A stretch of 64,000 nt of DNA from Williamsia serinedens (GCF_024171725.1 NZ_JAMTCG010000008.1:42219-106218); one strand, 5' to 3'; positions 20,214 through 29,049 are shown, counted from the stretch's first letter. Notes: generated from the sequence alone by a model not told the origin. Translations and numbers: made by a program.

Positions 20214-20588
20214 ATGACCCGCTCGGTCGAGTCGCAGGGGTGGGCGAAGGCACCTGCGTTCGACGACGATCCCGCCCGTCGGGCCGCGATCGATGCCCAC
20301 ACCCGTCGGGACAAGGCGCACTACCTCGACGGCGGACTGCACGAGATCGAGTGTCGGGCGTGCCACGCGTGCGTCCTGGTGAAGAAGACGTCGACGTCGC
20401 AGACGAGCGTGCAGTGGACGGCTGCCGCGCGGGCGTCGTGCTCGGAGTTGCGATCGGTGGCGGAGGCGGGCGGCAACCCCGCGATGACCCCGACGTGCGG
20501 GCGGCTGTCGGCCAGCATCGACCACGGCGTCGCGGAGGGGATCATCCCGCCGCACGGGCCCACCGACGACCCGGACGGATACCTCTAG
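20214..20588 (+). CDS. Small Cys-rich conserved protein downstream of kshA
   Basis: This 124-residue protein starts one base after the kshA stop and so is co-transcribed. Cysteines at 47, 50 and 53 (ECRACHACV), 76 and 95 could bind an iron-sulfur cluster or zinc. The segment VLVKKTSTSQTSVQWT follows the cluster. There is no signal peptide or membrane segment. Proteins like this accompany steroid genes in related actinobacteria, but I do not recognise an established function. An electron-transfer role for KshA is possible but unproven. Confidence 0.7.
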   Translation: MTRSVESQGWAKAPAFDDDPARRAAIDAHTRRDKAHYLDGGLHEIECRACHACVLVKKTSTSQTSVQWTAAARASCSELRSVAEAGGNPAMTPTCGRLSASIDHGVAEGIIPPHGPTDDPDGYL

Positions 20589-20671
20589 CCCGGGGTTCGT
20601 CGCCCGGCGATGATTTCTCGGGTCGGTCCCGGTCTGTACCGGTGACATCCCCGACTCGAGAGGATCCGACG

Positions 20672-21469
20672 ATGACCGAGTACTCCGCGCCCGTCGGCGC
20701 GCCCATCTGGTTCGACCTGATGAGTTCCGACCCGGCGCGCGCCGCCGAGTTCTACGGCGAACTGTTCGGCTGGGAGGTGGAGGCGCCCAGGGCCGAGTTC
20801 GGCGGCTACCAGAACTTCACCCGTCATGGCAGTCGCATCGCCGGGATGAGCCCGGTGATGGACGGCGCCGGCGTCCCCGCCGACGTGTGGTCGGTGTACC
20901 TGCACACCACCGACGCCGCGACGACCGTCGCCGCGGCCGAGAAGGCCGGGGCGCAGGTGATGTTCCCTCCGATGGCGGTCGGGTCCGAGGGGACGATGGC
21001 CATCGTCCTGGACCCGGCCGGCGCGGCGATCGGGTTCTGGCAGCCCGCCGACCACGCGGGCTTCAGCACGTGGGGTGAGCACGGCGCGCCGTACTGGTTC
21101 GACTGCCTGTCGAAGGACTACGCGGCGTCGACCGCGTTCTACCCGGCGGTCACGGGGGTGTCGCTGCTCGAGGTGGGGACCGGTGGAGATCCCGACGCGG
21201 TCGGACCGGACCACTACTCGCAGATGATGTTCGGGGAGACGGGGTACGGCGGGATCATGGACGCCGCGACACTCCTGCCGGCGGAGGCGCCGTCGTTCTG
21301 GCAGGTGTACATCATGGTCGACGACGTCGCGGCGACCACCGACGCGATCACCCGCCTCGGCGGAGAGGTCATGATGCCGGGCGAGGACACCCCCTACGGC
21401 ACCCTCGCGTCCGCCAAGGACCCCATGGGCGCGATCTTCTGCTACGCCTCGCCGCCGCCGGGCATGTAG
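20672..21469 (+). CDS. Two-domain VOC (glyoxalase/bleomycin-resistance) family protein, Cfp30B-like
   Basis: This 266-residue protein has two tandem VOC modules (about 8-130 and 140-262). They begin APIWFDLMSSDPARAAEFYGELFGW and APYWFDCLSKDYAASTAFYPAV, and end in DPAGAAIGFWQP and DPMGAIFCY. Size and layout match the mycobacterial Cfp30B (Rv0577) group. The substrate is unknown and a metalloenzyme function is not proven. It follows the kshA pair by 83 bases and may be independently transcribed. Repeats begin soon after its stop. Confidence 0.8.
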   Translation: MTEYSAPVGAPIWFDLMSSDPARAAEFYGELFGWEVEAPRAEFGGYQNFTRHGSRIAGMSPVMDGAGVPADVWSVYLHTTDAATTVAAAEKAGAQVMFPPMAVGSEGTMAIVLDPAGAAIGFWQPADHAGFSTWGEHGAPYWFDCLSKDYAASTAFYPAVTGVSLLEVGTGGDPDAVGPDHYSQMMFGETGYGGIMDAATLLPAEAPSFWQVYIMVDDVAATTDAITRLGGEVMMPGEDTPYGTLASAKDPMGAIFCYASPPPGM

Positions 21470-21501
21470 ACCCGCGGTCTGCTCGCGATTTCGCGCCGAG
21501 T

Positions 21502-21597
21502 TCGGCGCGGGTTCGCCCGCTCGGCGCGGGTTCGGCGGTGGGCGCCAGACCCGCGCCGTTCACGCGGCCCCGCGCCGTACCTGCGCACCCGCGTCCA
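21502..21597. repeat. Palindromic array of 19-bp-period GC-rich units
   Basis: The word CGGCGCGGGTTCG occurs at 21503 and 21522 (19 bases apart). The inverted word CCCGCGCCGT follows at 21550 and 21569, with a degenerate third copy, CCCGCGTCC, at 21588, again 19 apart. Two units point one way and three the other, so the array can fold on itself. A variant, TCGGCGCGGGTCCG, lies near 21624. The whole 21470-21688 gap between the VOC gene and the AbiEi-like gene is filled by this material; no gene is seen in it. Confidence 0.65.
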
Positions 21598-21688
21598 GTG
21601 AGCCGACCCGCTTCGAAATCGGCGCGGGTCCGCCTGTTCGAGGCGGATTCGGCGTTCTGCGGATCCGAACGGGTCCGGGCGACGTCCA

Positions 21689-22618
21689 ATGGACATGTTC
21701 AGCTTCCCCACCGATCGGCACGGCATCGTGCTCCGCAGTCGCGCCGTCGCGGCCGGCGTCAGTGACAGCGAGTTGTCTCAAGCGGTGGCCCGAGGTCACC
21801 TCGTCCGGCTGACGCGCGGCGCGTTCGCCGTGGCCGTCGCCCGAAAACCGCGGGAGCACCACCGGCTCGCGGCGATCGCGGTGGCGGCCGTGTCGACCGG
21901 CGCCATCCTCAGCCACCAGTCGGCGGCGACCGTCCTCGGCCTCGAGATGCTCCGACCCGATCTCGAGCGTGTGCATCTCACGGTCGCCCTCGGCTCGGGT
22001 GCCCACCGCACAGCGACTCGTCACGAGCACGAGGCCGAGCTCGGTCCCGACGACGTCGTGGTCCGCGACGGGATCCGGACGACGTCGCTCGAACGCACGG
22101 CGGTGGACGTGGCGTGCACATCGTCGGGGGGTTCCCCCGGCGCGCTCGTCGTGTTCGACTCGGCGCTCCGCCTCGGGGCCGATCGCGGTGCCATGGAGGC
22201 GATGCTGCTCGGCGCACGACGCGGGGTCGGCCCGGCGCGCCGCGCTCTGCGTGATGCTGACGCCCGCGCCGAGAACCCGGGCGAGTCGTGGGGGCGTGCG
22301 CAGATGATCAGCGCCGGGCTGCCCGTCGACGACCTCCAGCACGAGTTCCACGACGAGAACGGTGAACTCATCGCCCGCACCGATTTCGCCTGGGGCGACG
22401 TCCTCGTCGGCGAGTTCGACGGGATGGTCAAGTACCAGAAGCACCTTCGACCCGGCGAGACCCCGTTCGAGGCCATGCGCCGCGAGAAGGAGCGCGAGGA
22501 CGCGCTCCGCCGGATGGGGATCATGGTGATCCGTTGGACCTGGGACGACCTGGTGACCGGTCGCGTGGTGATCATGGTCCGCGACTGGCTCGACCGCCTC
22601 GGGGTGATCGCCGCCTGA
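21689..22618 (+). CDS. AbiEi-type HTH protein with C-terminal nuclease-like domain
   Basis: This 309-residue protein starts with an AbiEi-like winged-helix region (HGIVLRSRAVAAGVSDSELS..RLTRGAFAV). Its C-terminal segment resembles DUF559/Vsr-type PD-(D/E)XK folds: Asp in IARTDFAW, Glu and Asp in VGEFDG, Lys in MVKYQK, and GIMVIRWTWDDL. No AbiEii-like toxin gene lies next to it. Such stand-alone genes are frequent in actinobacteria and of unknown role; defence or DNA processing is possible. Repeats bearing the same 12-base word in inverted orientation flank the gene, which suggests acquisition. Confidence 0.65.
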   Translation: MDMFSFPTDRHGIVLRSRAVAAGVSDSELSQAVARGHLVRLTRGAFAVAVARKPREHHRLAAIAVAAVSTGAILSHQSAATVLGLEMLRPDLERVHLTVALGSGAHRTATRHEHEAELGPDDVVVRDGIRTTSLERTAVDVACTSSGGSPGALVVFDSALRLGADRGAMEAMLLGARRGVGPARRALRDADARAENPGESWGRAQMISAGLPVDDLQHEFHDENGELIARTDFAWGDVLVGEFDGMVKYQKHLRPGETPFEAMRREKEREDALRRMGIMVIRWTWDDLVTGRVVIMVRDWLDRLGVIAA

Positions 22619-22620
22619 AC

Positions 22621-22681
22621 CGCGCGCTTCGCGCGAACCCGCGCCGAGCACGACGCGGGTTCGCCGGCACGGCGCGAGTTC
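22621..22681. repeat. Convergent-gene hairpins with the AbiEi-flanking repeat word
   Basis: CGCGCG-CTT-CGCGCG (22621-22635) is followed by GAACCCGCG (22635-22643) pairing with CGCGGGTTC (22654-22662). The 12-mer at 22634-22645 is the exact reverse complement of GGCGCGGGTTCG at 21504 and 21523. The segment lies between the convergent AbiEi-like and hsaF genes and probably terminates both. Confidence 0.6.
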
Positions 22682-23747
22682 AGACCCCGGCGTTGGCGTC
22701 CTGCTTCTTCTTCAATTCCAGGGCGATGTCGATGAGTTGGTCTTCCTGGCCTCCGACGAGTTTGCGGGCGCCGGCCTCGAGGAGGATGTCGGCGACCTTG
22801 ACGCCGTACTTGTCGGCGTGACCCTCGGCGTGCTTGAGGAACGAGCTGTAGCAGCCGGCGTAGCCCATCATCATCGCGGCGCGGTCGACGAGGCACTCGG
22901 TCGGCATGATCGGCGCGACGACATCCTGGGCGGCGTCGGCGATCGCGGCGAAGTCGATGCCGGTGCGGATGCCGAGCTTGTCGCACACGCCGACGAACGC
23001 CTCGACCGGCGTGTTGCCCGCACCCGCACCGAAGCGGCGCACCGACCCGTCGATCTGCTGCGCCCCGGCACGGATCGCGGCGATCGAGTTGGCGACGGCG
23101 ATGTCGAGGTTCTCGTGTCCGTGGAACCCGATCTGTGCGTCGTCGCCGAGCTCGGCGCGCACCGCCGACACCCGATCGGAGACCTGCTCGAGCACCAGGG
23201 CACCCGCGGAGTCGACGACATACACGCACTGGCATCCGGCGTCGGCCATGATCCGGGCCTGCGCGGCGAGGACCTCGGGCGGCTGGGAGTGACTCATCAT
23301 CAGGAACCCGACGGTCTCCAACCCCAGCTCGCGGGCGAGCCCGAAGTGCTGGATGGAGACGTCGGCCTCGGTGCAGTGGGTCGCGATCCGGCAGATCGAC
23401 GCGCCGTTGTCCTGCGCGGCGCGGATGTCGTCCTTCACCCCGAGACCCGGCAGCATCAGGAACGCGATCTTGGCCGTCGTCGCCGTCTCCACGGCCGCCC
23501 GGATCAGTTCCTGCTCGGGAGTCTTGGAGAACCCGTAGTTGAACGACGACCCGCCGAGGCCGTCACCGTGGGTCACCTCGATCACCGGCACTCCGGCGCC
23601 GTCGAGCGCGGCGACCACCGCACGCACCTCGTCGACGGTGAACTGGTGCCGCTTGTGGTGACTGCCGTCGCGCAACGACGAGTCGGTCACCCGGATGTCC
23701 AGCGTGTCGCTGTAGGCGCGGGCATTCGCCATCAGATCGGTGCTCAT
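22680..23747 (-). CDS. hsaF: 4-hydroxy-2-oxohexanoate aldolase HsaF
   Basis: This 355-residue HMGL-like TIM-barrel aldolase has the metal/substrate motif [16 protein letters not shown] near 20-35, [15 protein letters not shown] with metal His residues, and the C-terminal dimerisation domain that channels the aldehyde to HsaG. It splits 4-hydroxy-2-oxoacids from ring-A degradation into pyruvate and propionaldehyde. The ATG at 23747 overlaps the hsaG stop (ATGA). It is the last gene of hsaE-hsaG-hsaF and converges on the AbiEi-like gene. Confidence 0.95.
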   Translation of the reverse strand: MSTDLMANARAYSDTLDIRVTDSSLRDGSHHKRHQFTVDEVRAVVAALDGAGVPVIEVTHGDGLGGSSFNYGFSKTPEQELIRAAVETATTAKIAFLMLPGLGVKDDIRAAQDNGASICRIATHCTEADVSIQHFGLARELGLETVGFLMMSHSQPPEVLAAQARIMADAGCQCVYVVDSAGALVLEQVSDRVSAVRAELGDDAQIGFHGHENLDIAVANSIAAIRAGAQQIDGSVRRFGAGAGNTPVEAFVGVCDKLGIRTGIDFAAIADAAQDVVAPIMPTECLVDRAAMMMGYAGCYSSFLKHAEGHADKYGVKVADILLEAGARKLVGGQEDQLIDIALELKKKQDANAGV

Positions 23748-24649
23748 GCGGGGACTCCCAACTTCTGCTTGGCCAGTTCCTCGCCGACCTTCGTCGCGGC
23801 GGCGGTCATGATGTCGAGGTTCCCGGCGTAGGGCGGCAGGAAGTCGCCCGCTCCCTCCACCTCGACGAAGATCGAGACCCGCGCCATGCCGCCGTTGACC
23901 ACGCTGGGCGGGTCGAACTGCGGGTCCTGCAGCAGCCGGTAGCCGGGGACGTAGGTCTGGATCTCTTTCTCGCGCCGGTGGATCGACTCGGCGATCGCGT
24001 CGGTGTCGGCGTCCTCCGGGATCGCGCAGAAGATGGTGTCGCGCATGATCATCGGCGGGTCGGCCGGGTTGAGGATGATGATCGCCTTGCCGCGGGCGGC
24101 GCCGCCGATCGTCTCGATGCCCTTGCTCGTCGTCTTGGTGAACTCGTCGATGTTCGCCCGCGTGCCCGGCCCCGCCGAGACCGACGCGACCGACGCCACG
24201 ATCTCCGCGTACGCCACCGGAACCACCGACGACACCGCGTGCACCATCGGGATCGTCGCCTGACCACCGCAGGTGATCATGTTGGTGTTCGGCTTGTCCA
24301 GGTGCTCGCGCAGGTTCGCCGGCGGCACCACGGCGGGTCCGACGGCAGCCGGGGTCAGGTCGACGGCGGTGATGCCCGCCGCCTCGTACCGCGGCGCGTA
24401 CTCGCGGTGCACGTAGGCCGACGTCGCCTCGAAGATGAGGTCCGGCAGCTCCGACGACGCCAGCAACTCCTCGGCCCCACCGGACATCGTGATCAGACCG
24501 TGGTCGGCGGCGCGCTTCATCCCCTCGGAGTCCGCGTCGATCCCCACCATCCAGCGCGGCGCGATGACCTCCGAGCGCTCCAGCTTGTACATCAGGTCGG
24601 TCCCGATGTTGCCCGACCCGATGATCGCGGCGGTGACCTTCTCCGGCAC
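23744..24649 (-). CDS. hsaG: Acylating propionaldehyde/acetaldehyde dehydrogenase HsaG
   Basis: This 301-residue NAD-dependent acylating aldehyde dehydrogenase has the NAD motif [16 protein letters not shown] near the N-terminus and the catalytic Cys in [14 protein letters not shown]. It converts the aldehyde released by HsaF to an acyl-CoA. The start is GTG 24649 ([11 protein letters not shown]), which has GAGAGG five bases upstream; the open frame further upstream is not conserved-looking. It lies 38 bases after hsaE. Confidence 0.95.
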   Translation of the reverse strand: MPEKVTAAIIGSGNIGTDLMYKLERSEVIAPRWMVGIDADSEGMKRAADHGLITMSGGAEELLASSELPDLIFEATSAYVHREYAPRYEAAGITAVDLTPAAVGPAVVPPANLREHLDKPNTNMITCGGQATIPMVHAVSSVVPVAYAEIVASVASVSAGPGTRANIDEFTKTTSKGIETIGGAARGKAIIILNPADPPMIMRDTIFCAIPEDADTDAIAESIHRREKEIQTYVPGYRLLQDPQFDPPSVVNGGMARVSIFVEVEGAGDFLPPYAGNLDIMTAAATKVGEELAKQKLGVPA

Positions 24650-24687
24650 TGTGCCTCTCCTGCCCTGCTCGTGGATGTCGCTGCAGC

Positions 24688-25476
24688 TCAGCGGAAATCG
24701 ATGGTGACGCTGCCCAGTCCGGTGAACTCGGCGCGGAAGTGGTCGCCCGCACGGATGTCGATCGCCCGGGTCGCCGTCCCGGGCAGGATCACGTCGCCGG
24801 CCTTCAACCGCACGCCGAACGAGTCGACCTTGCGGGCCAGCCACGACACCGCGTTCAGCGGGTTGCCCAGCACCGCCGAGGAATTGCCCTTCGCGACGAC
24901 CTCACCGTTGCGCTCCAGTACCGCGTCGATGTCGCCGACGTCGATCTCGTCGATCTCCACGCGCTCGCGACCCAGAACCCACCCCAGCGACGACGCGTTG
25001 TCGGCGATCGTGTCGCACAGGGTGATCTTCCAGTCGCGGATACGGGAGTCGATGAGCTCGATGGACGGGACGACTGCCGCGACCGCGTCGATCACGTCGC
25101 CGTTGGTGCAGGTCGCCCCGGGCAGGTCCTCGCCCAGCAGGAAGCCGACCTCCACCTCGACGCGCGGGAAGCAAAATGCACTCGCGTCGATCGGCGTGCC
25201 CTCGTGGTACTGCATCGTGTCCAGCAGATGGCCGTAATCGGGTTCGTCGACGCCCATCATCTGCTGCATCGCCTCCGATGCCAGCCCCACCTTGTGCCCG
25301 GCGATCCGCGCCCCGGCGTCCAGGCGACGACGGATGTTGATCAACTGGATCTCGTAGGCGTCCACCACGTCCAGATCGGGGTGCGACGCCGTCGGCGGAT
25401 CGACCGCGACACCGGTCTCCTCGGCACGGGCGAGGTCGGCGGCGATCCGCGTCCGGACGTCGTCGGCGACCGACAT
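24688..25476 (-). CDS. hsaE: 2-hydroxyhexa-2,4-dienoate hydratase HsaE
   Basis: This 262-residue fumarylacetoacetase-like hydratase has the motifs [43 protein letters not shown] and the late block [19 protein letters not shown]. It hydrates the dienoate made from 4,9-DSHA. ATG 25476 has GGGAG five bases upstream; a GTG two codons earlier (25482) overlaps that site and is less likely. It is first in the operon hsaE-hsaG-hsaF and divergent from kstD, sharing the KstR box at 25575. Confidence 0.95.
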   Translation of the reverse strand: MSVADDVRTRIAADLARAEETGVAVDPPTASHPDLDVVDAYEIQLINIRRRLDAGARIAGHKVGLASEAMQQMMGVDEPDYGHLLDTMQYHEGTPIDASAFCFPRVEVEVGFLLGEDLPGATCTNGDVIDAVAAVVPSIELIDSRIRDWKITLCDTIADNASSLGWVLGRERVEIDEIDVGDIDAVLERNGEVVAKGNSSAVLGNPLNAVSWLARKVDSFGVRLKAGDVILPGTATRAIDIRAGDHFRAEFTGLGSVTIDFR

Positions 25477-25574
25477 GCGCACTCCCTGCTGTCGTGGACG
25501 GGTCCTCGTCCTGCGCGATCCGCGGGGGTGGAGAACGGCCCACGGGCTGGTATAACTGGCTCGAGCGGCAATTC

Positions 25575-25588
25575 TATAACGTGTTCTA
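25575..25588. promoter_or_regulatory. KstR box in the hsaE/kstD divergent promoter
   Basis: TATAACGTGTTCTA matches TnnAACnnGTTnnA at every fixed position. It lies 22 bases upstream of the kstD start and 98 bases upstream of hsaE, so one repressor site could control both directions. Confidence 0.85.
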
Positions 25589-25610
25589 GAAATGAGGGAA
25601 GGGCCACCCC

Positions 25611-27332
25611 ATGACCAGCGAAAACGCCTCGACGGAGGCAGAGCTGCAGGCGGCCTACGACGTCGTCGTGGTCGGCTCCGGTGCGGCCGGGATGAGCGCC
25701 GCGATCACGGCGGCCTCGCGCGGTCTGTCGACGGTGCTCATCGAGAAGGCGCCCCACTGGGGCGGGTCGACCTCGCGCTCCGGCGGCGGCGTCTGGATCC
25801 CCAACAACTCGGTGCTGCGTCGCGACGGCGTCAAGGACACCGACGCAGCGGCGCGGGAGTACGTGAAGGCCATCGTCGGCGACGTCGTCGCCGAGGAGAA
25901 GATCGACACCTACATCGACCGCGGGCCCGAGGCGCTCGACTTCCTCATCGACCACTCGGCCATCGACCTGGAGTGGGTGAAGAACTACTCCGACTACTAC
26001 CCCGAGGCACCCGGCGGTCGGCTGCACGGGCGATCGTGTGAACCCCGCCCCTTCGACACCCGCAGGCTCGGGCCCGACGCGAAGACCCTCCACCCGCCGT
26101 ACACCAAGGCGCCGATGAACGTGGTGGTCAAGCAGTCCGACTACCGGTGGATGAGCACAGGCCTGCGGCACTGGCGTGGACCGGTGAAGATGATGGCGGT
26201 CGGCATGCGCACCATGGGCGCGAAGATGACCGGCAAGCGGATCGTCGGCATGGGTGCCGCGCTCATGTCCGGCCTGCTGATCGGCCTGCGTCGCGCAGGT
26301 GTCCCGATGTTCCTCGAGACGCCGCTGCTCGACCTCGTCACCGAGAACGACCGGGTCACCGGCGTCGTCGTCGAACACCGCGGCGAGCGGCGGACCATCA
26401 CCGCTCGACGGGGAGTCGTGTTGGCCTGCGGCGGTTTCGAGCACAACGAGGAGATGCGCCGCAAGTACCAGCGTGATCCGATCGGCACCGAGTGGACCAC
26501 GGGCGCACCGTCGAACACCGGCGACGGGATCACCGCGGGACTGAAACTCGGTGCGTCCGTGTCGTTCATGGAGGACTCCTGGTGGGGCCCGACGATGATG
26601 CTGCCGCGCGGACCGTGGTTCGCCCTCGCAGAGCGGTCGTTGCCCCGGAGCTTCATGGTGAACACGCGCGGTCAGCGGTTCATGAACGAGTCCCTGCCCT
26701 ATGTCGAGGCGGTGCATCGCATGTACGGCGGGGAGTACGGCCAGGGCGACGGGCCCGGGGAGAACGTGCCCGCGTGGCTCGTCTTCGACCAGGGCTATCG
26801 CGACCGCTACCTGTTCGCGGGCGTCCCGGGACGTCAACCGCTGCCGAAGAAGTGGCTCGCCTCCGGCTCGATCATCAAGGCCGACACCATCGCCGAGCTG
26901 GCGGCCAAGATGGACGTGCCGGCCGACGCCCTGCAGGCGACCGTCGAGCGGTTCAACGGCTTCGCGCGCAGCGGCGTCGACGAGGACTTCCACCGCGGCG
27001 AGAGCGGCTACGACCACTACTACGGCGACATCACCAACAAGCCGAACCCGGGTCTGGGCGAGTTGGACAAGGCGCCGTTCTGGGCCGTGAAGATGTACCC
27101 GGGCGATCTCGGGACGAAGGGCGGCATCGACACCGACACGTCGGGTCGTGCGCTGCGGGCCGACGGGTCGGTGATCGACGGGTTGTACGCGGCGGGCAAC
27201 ACCAGCTCGCCGGTGATGGGGCACACGTACGCCGGGCCCGGCGCGACGATCGGACCCGCCATGGTGTTCGGCTACCTCGCAGCGCTCGACATGGCCGCGC
27301 AGACGGTGCCGACCGACGCGACGGCGGTCTGA
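25611..27332 (+). CDS. kstD: 3-ketosteroid delta-1-dehydrogenase KstD
   Basis: This 573-residue FAD enzyme has the dinucleotide motif VVVGSGAAGMSAAITAASRG near 16-35, GGGVWIPNN, and the C-terminal FAD/substrate block GLYAAGNTSSPVMGHTYAGP. It inserts the C1-C2 double bond into ring A of 3-ketosteroids, complementing KshA. The gene has a GAGGGAAGGG site and the KstR box immediately upstream. Its stop shares a base with the next start (TGATG). The length and the kstD-hsd4B order match the mycobacterial Rv3537-Rv3538 pair. Confidence 0.95.
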   Translation: MTSENASTEAELQAAYDVVVVGSGAAGMSAAITAASRGLSTVLIEKAPHWGGSTSRSGGGVWIPNNSVLRRDGVKDTDAAAREYVKAIVGDVVAEEKIDTYIDRGPEALDFLIDHSAIDLEWVKNYSDYYPEAPGGRLHGRSCEPRPFDTRRLGPDAKTLHPPYTKAPMNVVVKQSDYRWMSTGLRHWRGPVKMMAVGMRTMGAKMTGKRIVGMGAALMSGLLIGLRRAGVPMFLETPLLDLVTENDRVTGVVVEHRGERRTITARRGVVLACGGFEHNEEMRRKYQRDPIGTEWTTGAPSNTGDGITAGLKLGASVSFMEDSWWGPTMMLPRGPWFALAERSLPRSFMVNTRGQRFMNESLPYVEAVHRMYGGEYGQGDGPGENVPAWLVFDQGYRDRYLFAGVPGRQPLPKKWLASGSIIKADTIAELAAKMDVPADALQATVERFNGFARSGVDEDFHRGESGYDHYYGDITNKPNPGLGELDKAPFWAVKMYPGDLGTKGGIDTDTSGRALRADGSVIDGLYAAGNTSSPVMGHTYAGPGATIGPAMVFGYLAALDMAAQTVPTDATAV

Positions 27333-28192
27333 TGCCCATCGATCTCGACACCGCCCTCGGCGCCGGTCTCGGCGCCCGCACGTTCTCGTGGAACGCGTCC
27401 GACGTCGCGCTCTACAACCTCGCGGTGGGCGCCGCCCGTGATCCCCTCGACACCGAGGGGCTGCGCTACGTCGACGACCGGGCACCGAAGGTCTTACCCA
27501 CCTTCGCCACGGTCGCCGCCGGCTTCCACGACGCGGAGCCGCCCACGGTGTCGTTCCCGGGAGTCGAGATCGACCTCGCGAAGGTGGTGCACGGCAGCCA
27601 ACACGTGACCACGCACCGGCCGCTTCCCGCATCGGGGACGGCGACCACCCGCACCCGGATCGCCGAGATCCAGGACAAGGGGTCGGCGGCGGTGATCATC
27701 CAGGAGTCGAAGACCACCGGCGACGACGGCCTCCTGCTGTGGACCGCACGCTCGGCGATCTTCGCCAAGGGCGAGGGCGGGTTCGGCGGCGACCGTGGTG
27801 CGTCGACCCGTGTCGACTACCCCGACAGCCCACCCGACCACGTCGTCACCGTGCCGACGCGACCGGATCAGGCTCTGCTGTACCGACTCTGCGGCGACCG
27901 CAATCCGTTGCACTCCGATCCGGCGTTCGCCGAGGGCGCCGGGTTCCCGCGGCCGATCCTGCACGGGCTCTGCAGCTACGGCGTGACGTGTCGTGCGGTG
28001 GTCGACGAGGTCTTCGGCGGCGATCCCGGTGCCGTGGGCTCGTTCGGTGCGACGTTCGCCGGTGTCGTGTTCCCCGGGGAGACCCTGCGGATCTCGGTGT
28101 GGGACCGCGGATCCGATCTCGTCGCGACGGCGGTCGCGGTCGAGCGGGACGACGCCCCGGTGCTGGGCAACGTCGTCGTCGAGAAGGCCTGA
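27332..28192 (+). CDS. MaoC-like enoyl-CoA hydratase, Hsd4B-like
   Basis: This 286-residue double-hotdog protein has the hydratase-2 motif LCGDRNPLHSDPAFAEGAGF near 190-209, followed by PILHGLCSYG. It would hydrate a trans-2-enoyl-CoA in steroid side-chain beta-oxidation. The gene overlaps kstD by one base. Position and length match mycobacterial hsd4B (Rv3538) next to kstD. Unlike the bifunctional eukaryotic homologue it has no dehydrogenase domain. Confidence 0.9.
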   Translation: MPIDLDTALGAGLGARTFSWNASDVALYNLAVGAARDPLDTEGLRYVDDRAPKVLPTFATVAAGFHDAEPPTVSFPGVEIDLAKVVHGSQHVTTHRPLPASGTATTRTRIAEIQDKGSAAVIIQESKTTGDDGLLLWTARSAIFAKGEGGFGGDRGASTRVDYPDSPPDHVVTVPTRPDQALLYRLCGDRNPLHSDPAFAEGAGFPRPILHGLCSYGVTCRAVVDEVFGGDPGAVGSFGATFAGVVFPGETLRISVWDRGSDLVATAVAVERDDAPVLGNVVVEKA

Positions 28193-28196
28193 GCCG

Positions 28197-28874
28197 TCAG
28201 CCGACGCGGCTGTGCGTCGCGATGAACCCGTCGACCGCGGCACGGGCGGCGGCGTCGTAGTCGAAGGACGGCAACGTGCTCAGTCGCCCCATCGCGAGCG
28301 GCCCGATGAGCAGCGCCATCGCGACGGTGCGGTCGACGTCGCCGAGGAGGTCGACGGCGTCGGGCGTGGACAGCACCTCGTCGAACGGGCGCAGGAACTG
28401 GTCGGCGACACGCTCGCGGAGCGTGAGCATCTCGGTTCCCTCCGCGCCCCGCACGCGGTCGAGGGACCCTGCGTCGAGGTCGACACCGAGCGACAGCCAC
28501 GCGAGGACCGTCGTCGTCGCCGGCACGTCGGCGATCAACCGGGCCTGGGAGAGAACGAGTTCGGTGAGCCGGGCCCGGACGGAACCCGACGCGGGCGGCG
28601 TCGGCGCCGGCGGGATCACGACGGCGAAGGCGGCGGCGACGAGTTCGGTGGTGCCCGCGAAGTGGCGGTAGAACGTCGCGCGCGAGACGTCGGCCGCACC
28701 GATCACCGCGTCGACGGTGACCCCCGCCGGACCGTGGTCACGGACCAGTGCGGCGGCGGCGTCGACCAGTTTCGCCCGCGACTGCGCCGGGCGCGGGTCG
28801 GTCCGTCGGGTGATGGGACACCGCCTCTCGCCGTGTGGGATCGATTCCGGACACGACGAGACTACCTGTCTCAA
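28197..28874 (-). CDS. TetR-family regulator (start uncertain)
   Basis: The HTH occupies about residues 30-80 (RAKLVDAAAALVRDHGPAGV, then VDAVIGAADVSRATFYRHFAGTTEL). The C-terminal ligand domain is helical. No in-frame ATG or GTG exists before the HTH; the first candidate is TTG at 28874, giving 225 residues, without a clear ribosome site. An inverted repeat just upstream (28878-28899) could be its operator. Its likely target is the divergent MFS exporter or the small membrane peptide. It is not the KstR type, as its recognition helix differs. Confidence 0.8.
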   Translation of the reverse strand: MRQVVSSCPESIPHGERRCPITRRTDPRPAQSRAKLVDAAAALVRDHGPAGVTVDAVIGAADVSRATFYRHFAGTTELVAAAFAVVIPPAPTPPASGSVRARLTELVLSQARLIADVPATTTVLAWLSLGVDLDAGSLDRVRGAEGTEMLTLRERVADQFLRPFDEVLSTPDAVDLLGDVDRTVAMALLIGPLAMGRLSTLPSFDYDAAARAAVDGFIATHSRVG

Positions 28875-28877
28875 AAA

Positions 28878-28899
28878 TGCTGTTACTGTCGGAACAGCA
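28878..28899. promoter_or_regulatory. Inverted repeat, probable TetR operator
   Basis: TGCTGTT (28878-28884) and AACAGCA (28893-28899) are 7-bp arms with an eight-base spacer. The repeat is directly upstream of the putative TTG start of the TetR gene and just after the small membrane gene, suiting autoregulation. Confidence 0.5.
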
Positions 28900-28901
28900 G
28901 G

Positions 28902-28920
28902 TGAGGCGCGGTCCGCCTCA
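28902..28920. terminator. Hairpin at the stop of the 43-residue gene
   Basis: TGAGGCG (28902-28908) pairs with CGCCTCA (28914-28920) across a five-base loop. On the minus strand the right arm starts with the stop TGA of the small membrane gene. It may separate that gene from the TetR gene downstream. Confidence 0.45.
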
Positions 28921-29049
28921 GCCCATCGACCCGACGACCAGCAGCATGCCGATGACGAGTCCGACGAGAGGGGCGAGCATGGCGACGATCCGCCAGAAGC
29001 GCATCGACGTGCTCGAGTGGGATGTGTCGCGGGGCAGGGTCGCGGCCAT
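28918..29049 (-). CDS. Small single-pass membrane peptide (43 residues)
   Basis: The frame starts at ATG 29049, preceded by AAAGGAAC, and ends at TGA 28918-28920. The N-terminus is polar (MAATLPRDTSHSSTSMRFWR). A hydrophobic helix (IVAMLAPLVGLVIGMLLVV) spans about 21-39. I recognise no family. It lies between a TetR gene and an MFS exporter and could be a small accessory protein of the exporter. The ribosome site, the single clean membrane helix and the stop hairpin support a real gene. Confidence 0.6.
   Translation of the reverse strand: MAATLPRDTSHSSTSMRFWRIVAMLAPLVGLVIGMLLVVGSMG

Noticed and set aside
21502..21597. CRISPR array
   Set aside because: Units are 19-21 bp, nearly contiguous, invert direction midway and have no unique spacers; no cas gene is present. 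The same applies to 30934-31094 and 63525-63690.
28197..28874. TetR gene next to kstD as a second KstR
   Set aside because: Its HTH and ligand domain do not resemble KstR, and true KstR is at 44105; the divergent exporter is the more natural target.
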